Under the pieces are notes generated by a model. It had not been told where the DNA came from. It ran no database searches and saw nothing but the letters and a program-made list of their open reading frames with translations. From contig CANHGW010000001.1 of assembly GCA_947460175.1 (NCBI GenBank), positions 124,001 to 188,000 on the forward strand: a stretch of DNA of 64,000 nt. The letters run 5' to 3'. This document shows, one piece after another, positions 26,365-34,545 of the stretch. The stretch's first letter is position 1; each line of letters opens with the position of its first letter. Source of the stretch: Bacteroidota bacterium. GTDB taxonomy: Bacteria; Bacteroidota; Bacteroidia; Chitinophagales; Chitinophagaceae. The translations under genes and the position numbers were made by a program.

Positions 26365-27612
26365 TTAATTTTTTCTAGGCACACGAAGTATGAATCCCAC
26401 ACGATGTTTAGCTCGTTTTCCTTTTGAAATATTTATGAATCCTACACTAGTTCCATCTGTACCATCCGTTACATTTACAAAACCAATTTGAAGGCCTTTG
26501 ATATTTTTTGCCTTATTATACAAGCTAGCTATTTGTATTCCTTTTACTTCTTTTTTGGCCACATTAGCCAATCCAGCTATTTGAGTTCCTCGAATCGTAT
26601 CATTCACTTCATTATAAAGTGATGATATTTGAACTCCATCCATCTTTCCTCCTACTAGATTAACAGCACCTGCTATTTGACAACTTTTTACATCTCGTTT
26701 GTCGATATTAAATATACCGCCTACTTCAACTATACTTGTGCCGCCACTATAGCCGCCAATCAAGTTGATAGAGATCCCATTCACTACTTGCGGGTTCATT
26801 TTTCCATGTGTTCCAATACCTGGTATAATTGAAAACTGATAACCACGCGTTGTATAAAATTTCTTCAAATTCAAACTTTGAATTTTTTGTTTTGATGTCA
26901 AAAACAAATTCGTAAACCATTTTTTTTCTATTACAAGTAGATAATCTTCCTTTCTTATAGTACCTGTTTCAGTTTCTACATTTATATATTGAGCATCTTC
27001 GATCGCCACAAATTCTGGTTCTTTTTTGGCAAGTGCTATTGTCAATTTTTGATTGAAATTAGTTTTAATTTCAACTGTTGTATCCTTATAATCTTGCTTG
27101 CTAATAGAGACCGATGCTGTTTTGAATTTGTTTTTCAACTTGAGCGAAAAATTACCTTTTTCATCTGTCATAGACGAAATCAAATTTTGTTGTTCATAGA
27201 TCGTTGCATCCTGAATTTTATCGCCTGTTTCTTCATCTATAATTACACCTGTAATATAAAAATGATCGCTTGTAACAGGAGAATTAGATATCACGCTCGA
27301 CGTAGTAATAGCCTTTCTACGAATAATAATATAATTGCCACTTTCTTTAAAATCGTAACCTGACTTAAAGAGCGTACGCAAAATATCGTGCACCGATTTA
27401 CTCTTAGCCGATATGCTTACGATAGAATCTTTCTTCACTACTTTGCTATTGTACGAAAATGTAAAATCACCTTCATTACTTATGACCGTCAATGCATCTT
27501 GCAATGGCAATGATTTTACATTGACAGATATAATTTTATTCAAATGATTTTGCGCAAATACAATTTGAGTGAACAATAAAATAGGAATAATTACAATGCT
27601 AATTTTTTTCAT
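26365..27612 (-). CDS. STN-domain protein with 16-residue GxQI repeats, no TonB barrel
   Basis: 415 residues. Signal peptide (FTQIVFAQ), then an STN (secretin/TonB short N-terminal) domain at about 25-105 with SLPLQDALTVISNEGDFTFSYN. A carboxypeptidase-regulatory-like domain follows (ITGVIIDEETGDKIQDATIYE). Instead of a plug and barrel there is a linker and, from about residue 265, repeats of about 16 residues: GVQISSLYNEVNDTIR, GTQIAGLANVAKKEVK, GIQIASLYNKAKNIK, GLQIGFVNV. It is the third gene behind the ECF sigma and FecR anti-sigma, 8 nt after fecR, so it occupies the place of a signalling receptor. Confidence 0.75.
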   Translation of the reverse strand: MKKISIVIIPILLFTQIVFAQNHLNKIISVNVKSLPLQDALTVISNEGDFTFSYNSKVVKKDSIVSISAKSKSVHDILRTLFKSGYDFKESGNYIIIRRKAITTSSVISNSPVTSDHFYITGVIIDEETGDKIQDATIYEQQNLISSMTDEKGNFSLKLKNKFKTASVSISKQDYKDTTVEIKTNFNQKLTIALAKKEPEFVAIEDAQYINVETETGTIRKEDYLLVIEKKWFTNLFLTSKQKIQSLNLKKFYTTRGYQFSIIPGIGTHGKMNPQVVNGISINLIGGYSGGTSIVEVGGIFNIDKRDVKSCQIAGAVNLVGGKMDGVQISSLYNEVNDTIRGTQIAGLANVAKKEVKGIQIASLYNKAKNIKGLQIGFVNVTDGTDGTSVGFINISKGKRAKHRVGFILRVPRKN

Positions 27613-27619
27613 GATTTTC

Positions 27620-28612
27620 TTATTTCAATATATACATTTTACCTTTCTTCTCCACTTGAAACTCAAACGTTTCACTCAATACGTCTAATACACTTTCCAG
27701 CGATTCGTTGTTGAATTGTGTAGTCAATGTCAACTTTTTCAACTCATTATTTTCTATCACAATAGTGTCTTCATAGGCTTCATTCAATACTTCTACTACT
27801 TTCCACAATGGCGTATTATCACATTCAAACTGCTTACTTCTATAGTATTTATACAATTTATTTTTGCTTTTAATTACAACAATAGTAGAGTCATCATTAT
27901 TGATTCTTGCTCGTTCATTCGGATGAAGCAATATTACTTTATTAAATTTTTTCAATTGAACAGTACCTGTTTCAACAATCACTTCTGTGTAATCATTGTA
28001 TGATTTTACATTGAACGAAGTTCCTAATACTTTTATCTCTACTTGATTTTGAGTTTCAATAATAAAAGGTTTTTCTTTATTAGGTGTGATAGAAAAAAAC
28101 GCTTCACCTTTCAAACTCACTCTACGTTCTTGACCTTCAAAAACTGTTGGTGCTTTCAGTTCGGTATGTTTATTCAATGTTACAATACTTAAATCCGACA
28201 AGGTATCTATCAATGTCATTTTATCAGAAAAGATAACCTGTTGCTTTATTGTATCTTCTTCAGGATGAACCGCTACTTCATTCCCTTTATTATTATTCTG
28301 ATTGAAAAATAAATATAAACCTATCATCAACAAAACGCTTGCTGCAGCTGCAAATGTCATCATTCTAAAAACCGACCGTTTGGGTTGTATCATTTTTGAT
28401 TTCAACCGCATCCATGCCTCTTCTTCATTGATTGGAATTGCGATGTCAAGTGCTTTGCTTTCGTCCCAAATAGTTTTTAATTGATTAAAATAGTGTTGAT
28501 TCTCTTCGCTAGCGGCAAGCCAATTTTCAACCTCGATTGTTTCTTGCATGGAGGTTTCCTCTAGCAAATATTTCACCAGCAAGTCATCTTCTATATGTAA
28601 CTTTTTACTCAA
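27620..28612 (-). CDS. FecR-family anti-sigma factor
   Basis: 330 residues. The N-terminal cytoplasmic sigma-binding region contains EVENWLAASEENQHYFNQLKTIW, followed by one transmembrane helix near 84-103. The periplasmic FecR domain (RRVSLKGEAFFSITPNKEKPFIIET) is followed by the C-terminal DUF4974-like segment LTLTTQFNNESLESVLDVLSETF in separate blocks. The only possible start is TTG at 28610-28612, overlapping the sigma stop codon as TTGA, so translation is coupled. It should hold or activate the ECF sigma in response to an envelope signal. Confidence 0.93.
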   Translation of the reverse strand: MSKKLHIEDDLLVKYLLEETSMQETIEVENWLAASEENQHYFNQLKTIWDESKALDIAIPINEEEAWMRLKSKMIQPKRSVFRMMTFAAAASVLLMIGLYLFFNQNNNKGNEVAVHPEEDTIKQQVIFSDKMTLIDTLSDLSIVTLNKHTELKAPTVFEGQERRVSLKGEAFFSITPNKEKPFIIETQNQVEIKVLGTSFNVKSYNDYTEVIVETGTVQLKKFNKVILLHPNERARINNDDSTIVVIKSKNKLYKYYRSKQFECDNTPLWKVVEVLNEAYEDTIVIENNELKKLTLTTQFNNESLESVLDVLSETFEFQVEKKGKMYILK

Positions 28613-29199
28613 AGAATATTATTTTTTAGGTGAATAAAAAAAAGTATCAACACCACGATAAAATCAACCAATTTCATACGAAGTAGTTTCAATGCTTTGC
28701 CCATATGCCCTTCTACAGTCTTTTCAGAAATGTTGAGTCGATCTGCAATTTCTCTGTATTTCAATTCTTCAAATCTACTCAATTGAAAAACTGTTCTACA
28801 TTGTTCTGGCAATTCATTCAAGGCTTCACGAAGTTTGCTCTCCAGATTTTTATACATCGTGGCATGTGCTGGGGTTTCGCTTTTAGTAGTTTTCATCGCA
28901 TGTGTTGCATAGGTTTCGTATTGTTGTTTTACTTTTTCATGTTTTATTACATTCAGACTAGCGTTGTGTACCGACCTATACAGATAGGCTTTCAACGAAG
29001 TTTGAATATCTATTTTTTCTTGCTTTTCCCACAGTTTCAAAAAAATAGTTTGCACTACTTCTTCTGCTTTCATTTCATCTTTCAACATGGTAAAGGCATA
29101 GACATACAAAGGTTTGAAGTAGTTTTTATACACCACTTCATATGTCTCTATATTACCATTGAGCAATAATTCTATGTCATTCGTATCCGTTACGACCAC
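28609..29199 (-). CDS. ECF RNA polymerase sigma factor
   Basis: 196 residues. Region 2 near residues 25-90 (AFTMLKDEMKAEEVVQTIFLKLWE; AYLYRSVHN) and region 4 near 125-175 (LPEQCRTVFQLSRFEELKYREIADRLNISEKTVEGH) place it in the Bacteroidota FecI-like ECF group. The extreme C-terminus is a hydrophobic helix (FIVVLILFFIHL). The start is GTG at 29199, because a stop codon lies four codons upstream and no ATG is in frame. It heads the sigma / FecR / STN operon. Confidence 0.94.
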   Translation of the reverse strand: MVVTDTNDIELLLNGNIETYEVVYKNYFKPLYVYAFTMLKDEMKAEEVVQTIFLKLWEKQEKIDIQTSLKAYLYRSVHNASLNVIKHEKVKQQYETYATHAMKTTKSETPAHATMYKNLESKLREALNELPEQCRTVFQLSRFEELKYREIADRLNISEKTVEGHMGKALKLLRMKLVDFIVVLILFFIHLKNNIL

Positions 29200-29203
29200 A
29201 TGC

Positions 29204-29211
29204 CAAAGTTA
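29204..29211 (-). promoter_or_regulatory. Promoter -7 box of the ECF sigma operon
   Basis: Minus-strand TAACTTTG (exact TAnnTTTG) with a TTG 22 nt upstream; the GTG start follows only 4 nt later. Housekeeping-type promoter, so the operon is not obviously autoregulated by its own sigma. Confidence 0.55.
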
Positions 29212-29230
29212 AGGTTACAGTTTAGTTTCT

Positions 29231-29950
29231 TTACAATTTTATCAACTTTCCCGAACCTGAAATATAAGAACTTACTGATGGATTCCCTTTATAATATACA
29301 TCTCCACTGCCAGAAATAGTTGCATTCAAAGTTTCCAACGCCCATACTTTCGTAGTGCCTGAACCACTTGTAGTCGTAGTTACAGATTGAGATTCCACTT
29401 GTTGCAAATCTGCTTTTCCACTGCCACTTATTTTGGTTGATACATTCTTACACTGACCTTGATATATAACAATTTTTCCACTGCCACTGATAGTTGCATC
29501 CAAGCTTGATATGCTAATATGATCTACACTTATTTCACCACTTCCACTTACGTTAAATTCCATGGAGCTTGATTCAACATAATTCGTCAGTTTTACTAAT
29601 CCTGATCCACTCACTGTTGCGCCATCAAATTTGGGGCTATGAATCATTACCGTGATTGGATCATGTTTAATAATATTGATCATGTTTTTAAATCCAATAC
29701 ATAATTCGCTTCCACGTTTTTCTACCTTCATTGCATCCAATACATTTTGTTGGGCTTGTATTTCTACATAATAATTGCTGTCCATTTTGTAATACACATT
29801 GGCCTCGTTAGACAAATTAATACTTGAAAAATCTTCTATTGAATAGGTTTTACTGACTATATCTCCTTGACCTACGAGCCTTTTTCCGCAGGAAGACATC
29901 ATTAAAATGGAGAAAAAACCGAACATACTTGCTACAAATACTTGTTTCAT
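29231..29950 (-). CDS. GIN-domain (DUF2807) lipoprotein
   Basis: 239 residues from the ATG at 29950; the longer ORF upstream overlaps the UbiD gene and lacks a signal. Lipobox MMSSC with Cys near residue 20. The mature part is a right-handed beta-helix-like GIN domain with the recurrent SGSG turn (VSGSGEI, ISGSGKI, TSGSGTT, ISGSGDV, ISGSGKL), about one per 18-20 residues. Family members are putative surface adhesin heads; no ligand is known. It lies 73 nt behind the UbiD gene and may be co-transcribed. Confidence 0.88.
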   Translation of the reverse strand: MKQVFVASMFGFFSILMMSSCGKRLVGQGDIVSKTYSIEDFSSINLSNEANVYYKMDSNYYVEIQAQQNVLDAMKVEKRGSELCIGFKNMINIIKHDPITVMIHSPKFDGATVSGSGLVKLTNYVESSSMEFNVSGSGEISVDHISISSLDATISGSGKIVIYQGQCKNVSTKISGSGKADLQQVESQSVTTTTSGSGTTKVWALETLNATISGSGDVYYKGNPSVSSYISGSGKLIKL

Positions 29951-30023
29951 ACTATTTATATTGTTTGTGTTTATAGTAATGAGACAACCTACATTTACTT
30001 TACCCCTACTTCTGGTAAAAAAA

Positions 30024-31826
30024 TTAAAACTTATATTTTGAAAGAATTTCATCAACTCTTTTTTCCACTTCAGCATCTTTCTCTACCGGTGGTGCATGAT
30101 GAGGTTTGATGCGTGCATCAATAATGAGCGACGCTTTGCAACCCCAATGTTTATGTTCTGTAAACTCTCCTATTCCATGTATATCGTGCGATGGATTACA
30201 ACGAGTGAATGTAACCCACAAAAAATTATTGAGTTTTTCGGCCACAAAATCAGCATCATCACATAAAATGATCATAGGCGTTTCTTGAAGTTCGTTGATA
30301 TATTGTTCCAGTTTCGCTTTGATATAACCTATATCCTGATTATCAGATTTATACTGAGCAGATTGAATAGCCACTACCCCTGGGATCACCATGTTGGCAT
30401 TCCATTCATTTAAGCATAATGGAACTTCTGTAGATAATGTTCGTTTCACATCGCCATAGGCTGCTATCACTATTTTACTGCCGCTATTCAAATTTTCGCC
30501 AGAATAATCTAAGGTGTCAATAGTCGTTTTGGTATAAAAGTGAATGTCGCGTGTCAAATCTATGCGCTCTAATATATACTTGAAATACGATTCTATATGA
30601 TGTGTGCTTAACTGATTGGTTTCGTCGGCAGTGATAAATAAAAACTTTGCTAAACTTAACTGTCCTGTTCCTAATGCATGATTCGCAATAGTTAATATTT
30701 CGGCAGGTTGCTTGGTTTGTGCATATGGCGTATATCGTTCACTTCCAATCGCTAACAATAGAGGATGAACACCTGCAGCATCTACGGCATGTACTTCTTT
30801 CAAGCCAGGTATTTCGTGTTTGAGAGCATTGCCTGTCATTTCATGAATGAGTTGACCAAAGCTTGTATCTTCTTGTGGTGGACGACCAACTACTGTAAAT
30901 TCCCAAATAGCATTCTTTCGTGCATATACTTTATATACTCGCATCACAGGAAATGAATGTGTGAGACTATAATAGCCAAGATGGTCGCCAAAGGGCCCTT
31001 CAGGTTTTACTTCACTAGGATATACTTCGCCAGTGATGACAAAATCAGCATCAGTACTTACACAAAATCCATCTTCATAACTGTATCTAAAACGACGATT
31101 CCCTAGTATGCCGGCAAACGTCATTTCGCTGATTCCTTCAGGCAATGGCATGACTGCAGAAACGGCATGCGAAGGAGGACCACCAACAAAACAACTCACT
31201 TTCAATGGTTGATTTTTTTTATTGGCTTTTGATTGATGAACACCGATACCTCTATGCAATTGATAATGTAATCCAATTTCTTGATTGGGCACATATTCAT
31301 TTCCTGATAATTGAATACGATACATACCCAAGTTAGCATTCATAATACCTGGCTTATCAATATCCTCTGTATATACTTGTGGGAGTGTTACAAATGCACC
31401 ACCATCCATTTTCCAATGATGTATATGAGGCAAATCCGAAATGGAAATTTCTTCATAGATCACTGGTTTCGACCAAGGATTTTTCAACGGTAAGGCTTTC
31501 AAAGCTGCCAAGCCAGTTTTGAAATTTTTTATTGGACTTTTGATTGCTTTGATAGGATCATTTTTTACTTTAATCAAATCTTGTACTTGTTTCAACGTAT
31601 CTCTAAATATGAATTTACTTCGCTCCAGGGTTCCATAAATATTTGAGGCACACCTGTATTTAGAACCTTTTACATTTTCGAAAAGTAGGGCAGGACCTCC
31701 TTGTTCATAAACCCTGAGATGAATAGCCGCCATTTCAAGATATGGATCTACCTCTTCGCGTATACGCATAAGATGTCCATTTTTTTCAAGGTCGAGCAAA
31801 CAAGCTTCGAGGGAAGAATAACTCAT
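30024..31826 (-). CDS. UbiD family decarboxylase
   Basis: 600 residues from the ATG at 31826. Prenylated-FMN-dependent (de)carboxylase of the UbiD family; relatives act in ubiquinone or menaquinone synthesis and on aromatic acids. Recognised blocks: GGPALLFENVKGS near residue 37, EIGLHYQLHRGIGVH near 185, EFTVVGRPPQEDTSFGQLIHE near 320 containing the Arg and Glu of the active site, and FTRCNPSHDIHG near 545. Because the window's respiratory chain uses quinol, a menaquinone role is plausible but not shown. Which substrate it uses cannot be read from the sequence. Confidence 0.88.
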   Translation of the reverse strand: MSYSSLEACLLDLEKNGHLMRIREEVDPYLEMAAIHLRVYEQGGPALLFENVKGSKYRCASNIYGTLERSKFIFRDTLKQVQDLIKVKNDPIKAIKSPIKNFKTGLAALKALPLKNPWSKPVIYEEISISDLPHIHHWKMDGGAFVTLPQVYTEDIDKPGIMNANLGMYRIQLSGNEYVPNQEIGLHYQLHRGIGVHQSKANKKNQPLKVSCFVGGPPSHAVSAVMPLPEGISEMTFAGILGNRRFRYSYEDGFCVSTDADFVITGEVYPSEVKPEGPFGDHLGYYSLTHSFPVMRVYKVYARKNAIWEFTVVGRPPQEDTSFGQLIHEMTGNALKHEIPGLKEVHAVDAAGVHPLLLAIGSERYTPYAQTKQPAEILTIANHALGTGQLSLAKFLFITADETNQLSTHHIESYFKYILERIDLTRDIHFYTKTTIDTLDYSGENLNSGSKIVIAAYGDVKRTLSTEVPLCLNEWNANMVIPGVVAIQSAQYKSDNQDIGYIKAKLEQYINELQETPMIILCDDADFVAEKLNNFLWVTFTRCNPSHDIHGIGEFTEHKHWGCKASLIIDARIKPHHAPPVEKDAEVEKRVDEILSKYKF

Positions 31827-31894
31827 TGGGTGCAAGTTACAACGAAATTAAAAATTCTTATAGATGATGTATCTATAGTGTGTAAATAGTATAA

Positions 31895-31926
31895 ATAAAA
31901 AATGCGACTAACTAATTAGCCGCATT
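31895..31926 (-). terminator. Intrinsic terminator behind the 31947 gene
   Basis: On the minus strand AATGCGGCTAA pairs with TTAGTCGCATT (one mismatch), followed by TTTTTTATTTA. Confidence 0.8.
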
Positions 31927-31946
31927 CAATAAATCAATCTTTTTAA

Positions 31947-32399
31947 TTATTTTTTCTTAAAAATATATCGTGTGATAAAAATTCCTTTGCCATCTTTTTC
32001 GCCAGCATCACTTTCTACTCCACTAGTTACAAACATCAATTCCCAACCTTGCTTTGCCATTTCGTTGAGTTTAGATGAAACGATTGCATCATTGGAAGCT
32101 ATATTTTGAAAATTGATTCCAACCATACTATAGAAATTCAGTAATTTGGTTTCTTCTAAATTCTCTATTTTAGCATCATTGCGATCCACCTTACCTTGAT
32201 CACTATCTTTACCATCACTCCTTACAGTCGTAAATTTTTTATAATCTACTTGCTCGGTATTATCTATCATACGCGATCGTCCCATTCCACCAGGCACGAT
32301 AGATTCTACAGTAGTAATAATTTTATATTCTTGTGCATTTACCAATGTAGCTGTAAATACAAGTAAAAATGCTATCGTTATTAATTTTAATTTTCTCAT
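31947..32399 (-). CDS. Small exported protein of unknown function
   Basis: 150 residues with a clear signal peptide ending VNAQ near residue 22. The C-terminus (LNEMAKQGWELMFVTSG ... FITRYIFKK) resembles the end of DUF4177-type small domains, in which a Gly-Trp-Glu-Leu block is typical. The middle is charged and rich in Asp and Lys. It begins 5 nt after the OmpR-type regulator, so the two are translated from one message. No function is assigned; a link to the regulator's signal is inferred from position only. Confidence 0.6.
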   Translation of the reverse strand: MRKLKLITIAFLLVFTATLVNAQEYKIITTVESIVPGGMGRSRMIDNTEQVDYKKFTTVRSDGKDSDQGKVDRNDAKIENLEETKLLNFYSMVGINFQNIASNDAIVSSKLNEMAKQGWELMFVTSGVESDAGEKDGKGIFITRYIFKKK

Positions 32400-32404
32400 T
32401 TAAA

Positions 32405-33112
32405 TTATGCTGTTTCTTGTACAACTAATCTAAAACCATTCCCGTGAATATTCACGATTTCAACAGCTTCATCATCTTTTAAAAATTTGCGCAATTTGGC
32501 GATATACACGTCCATACTACGTCCATTAAAATAGGTATCACTTCCCCATATTTTCTTCAAGGCTTGTTCGCGTGGCAGCAAATCATTGATATGCTCAGCA
32601 AGCATTTTTAACAGATCATTTTCTTTGGGCGAAAGTGTATGTACAGTATCTGCAATTTTCAATTCGCGTAATTTACTATTGAAAGTAAATTTACCTATAG
32701 AGAATTCAAAATTTTCATTTTGTTTTTCAACAGCATCTGCATTTCGTTTGATAATAGCTTTGATTTTTGAAAGCAAAATTTCACTATCAAACGGTTTCAA
32801 GATATAATCATCGGCACCTAAGCGATATCCGTTCAAGATGTCGTCTTTCATATTTTTGGCAGTCAAGAAAAACAACGGAACATCAAGATCAATATTTCGT
32901 ATTTCTTCTGCAAGTGAGAAGCCATCCAAATTAGGCATCATGACATCTAGAATACACAAATCAAATTTTTCTCTTCTGAATGCTGCAAGTCCAAGAATAC
33001 CATCTCGAGCAAGTTCTACAACGTAATCATTTAATTCTAAATAGTTTTTTAATACTTTCCCAAAGTTGGTATCATCTTCAACTAAGAGAATTTTTGATTT
33101 TACTGTTTCCAT
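32405..33112 (-). CDS. OmpR/PhoB-type response regulator
   Basis: 235 residues. Receiver domain with DLCILDVMMPNLDGFSLAEEIR (phospho-Asp near residue 56), the conserved Thr in FFLTAKNMKDD and Lys in DDYILKPFD. C-terminal winged helix with HTLSPKENDLLKMLAEH and SMDVYIAKLRKFLKDD. No histidine kinase is adjacent on either side, so the partner is elsewhere. A TACTTTTG box lies 20 nt upstream. Confidence 0.95.
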   Translation of the reverse strand: METVKSKILLVEDDTNFGKVLKNYLELNDYVVELARDGILGLAAFRREKFDLCILDVMMPNLDGFSLAEEIRNIDLDVPLFFLTAKNMKDDILNGYRLGADDYILKPFDSEILLSKIKAIIKRNADAVEKQNENFEFSIGKFTFNSKLRELKIADTVHTLSPKENDLLKMLAEHINDLLPREQALKKIWGSDTYFNGRSMDVYIAKLRKFLKDDEAVEIVNIHGNGFRLVVQETA

Positions 33113-33132
33113 GATGTTTTGTTTTTCTAGCC

Positions 33133-33140
33133 CAAAAGTA
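33133..33140 (-). promoter_or_regulatory. Promoter -7 box of the OmpR-type regulator
   Basis: Minus-strand TACTTTTG, exact TAnnTTTG, 20 nt before the ATG; -33 half not clear. Confidence 0.4.
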
Positions 33141-33249
33141 ACTCACATCAAATAGGGACACACATATTAGCGTGTAATATTTTGTTAAATCACACAATCA
33201 AATCAAGGAAGTAAAAAGTGAATAAAATAAATTAATTTCACCTTTTTAT

Positions 33250-34479
33250 ATGGTACTATTATTTGCATGGCGATATTTTAAAGGTAAAAAGTCAACACAG
33301 GCTGTGCAGATTATCTCGTGGGTGAGTATACTTGCCATGGCTGTGGGAACTGCTGCGTTGATTATTGTTTTATCTGTATTCAATGGCTTTGAATCCTTTA
33401 TCAAAAATTTGTATTCCGATTTTTATCCTCAAATAAAAATAACAGCAATAGAAGGAAAAACATTTATACCTAATGACAGCTTGTTAATTAGACTTAAAAA
33501 CTTACAAGGAATACAATCTATCAGCACTTCGCTCGAAGAAAATGTATTATTCTCCTATGAAGAAAATCAAGTAATCGCCACCTTAAAAGGAATTGACACT
33601 GCTTATAATCACGTAACGAATATGAATAAAAATGTTCGATATGGCAAAATGGATTTTACCTCGGTTGAAGATATTGCACCAATTGTATTAGGTATAGGCA
33701 TTTCCAATCGATTAGGCGCAAGCGACGAATCGCCCCTACCTATCAATTGTTATTCATTTAAAAAAGGCACTTCGACATCCTTTTTAGACATGGCACAAGC
33801 ATACAACAGCAGTTATTTTTCTGTAACTGGTGTTTATTATCTTCAAGAGGAGATTGATAATAAATATGCATTTGCGCCGCTTCATATTGTGCAAGAGCTT
33901 ACACAAAATGTTGACAAAATTAGTTCTATTGAAATTGCATTTAGTAAAGATGCAAAACAAGCAAGCTTAGAAAAGGAATTAAAGCAACTAAGCGCTCAGT
34001 ATCATTTAAAAGCTGAAACCAGATACGAACAAAATAAAACCTTGTATTTTATTCTTGAAAGTGAACGATGGGCCGTGTATGCAATTCTTACGCTCATGCT
34101 CATTATTGCCTCTTTTAATATCATTGGTTCCTTGTCGATGCTAGTCATCGAAAAACAAAAGGACATCTCTATCCTCAAAGCCATGGGCATGCAACACGGA
34201 CACATAAGAAATATCTTTATGGCTACAGGAATATTATTATCAACTATAGGAGCTGGTATTGGATGTATACTAGCTACATCAGTCTGTATCTTACAACAGC
34301 AATTTGGATTTATAAAACTAGGCGGTTCTGGCTCGTTTTTAATAGATGCCTATCCTGTAAAAATGAAATGGGAAGATTTCTTACTTGTAATGCTTACAGT
34401 TATTGTCATTGCAGCTATTGCATCCATTATACCTTCTATCAAAGCTTCCAAGAAGCCTATAGAATTAAGGGTGAAATAA
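33250..34479 (+). CDS. LolC/LolE-like ABC transporter permease
   Basis: 409 residues with the FtsX/MacB-type layout: one N-terminal helix (about 20-45, SWVSILAMAVGTAALIIVLSVF in part), a periplasmic domain of about 220 residues, then three helices at about 270-300, 320-345 and 375-400. The block LVIEKQKDISILKAMGM is the coupling motif of this permease family. Lipoprotein release (Lol) is the most likely role. The ATPase partner is not in the window. Confidence 0.88.
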   Translation: MVLLFAWRYFKGKKSTQAVQIISWVSILAMAVGTAALIIVLSVFNGFESFIKNLYSDFYPQIKITAIEGKTFIPNDSLLIRLKNLQGIQSISTSLEENVLFSYEENQVIATLKGIDTAYNHVTNMNKNVRYGKMDFTSVEDIAPIVLGIGISNRLGASDESPLPINCYSFKKGTSTSFLDMAQAYNSSYFSVTGVYYLQEEIDNKYAFAPLHIVQELTQNVDKISSIEIAFSKDAKQASLEKELKQLSAQYHLKAETRYEQNKTLYFILESERWAVYAILTLMLIIASFNIIGSLSMLVIEKQKDISILKAMGMQHGHIRNIFMATGILLSTIGAGIGCILATSVCILQQQFGFIKLGGSGSFLIDAYPVKMKWEDFLLVMLTVIVIAAIASIIPSIKASKKPIELRVK

Positions 34480-34545
34480 TTATTACCAATGGACGTACCA
34501 TTTTGATTTGCAAATTTGTACATTAGTGTTATAGAAAAAACCAAT

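Noticed and set aside
29951-30076. N-terminal extension of the GIN protein
   Set aside because: It overlaps the UbiD gene and would bury the lipoprotein signal that begins at the ATG at 29950.
34488-34502. AATGG-ACGTA-CCATT inverted repeat behind the permease gene
   Set aside because: The stem is only 5 bp and T-run is short, so I do not call it a terminator.
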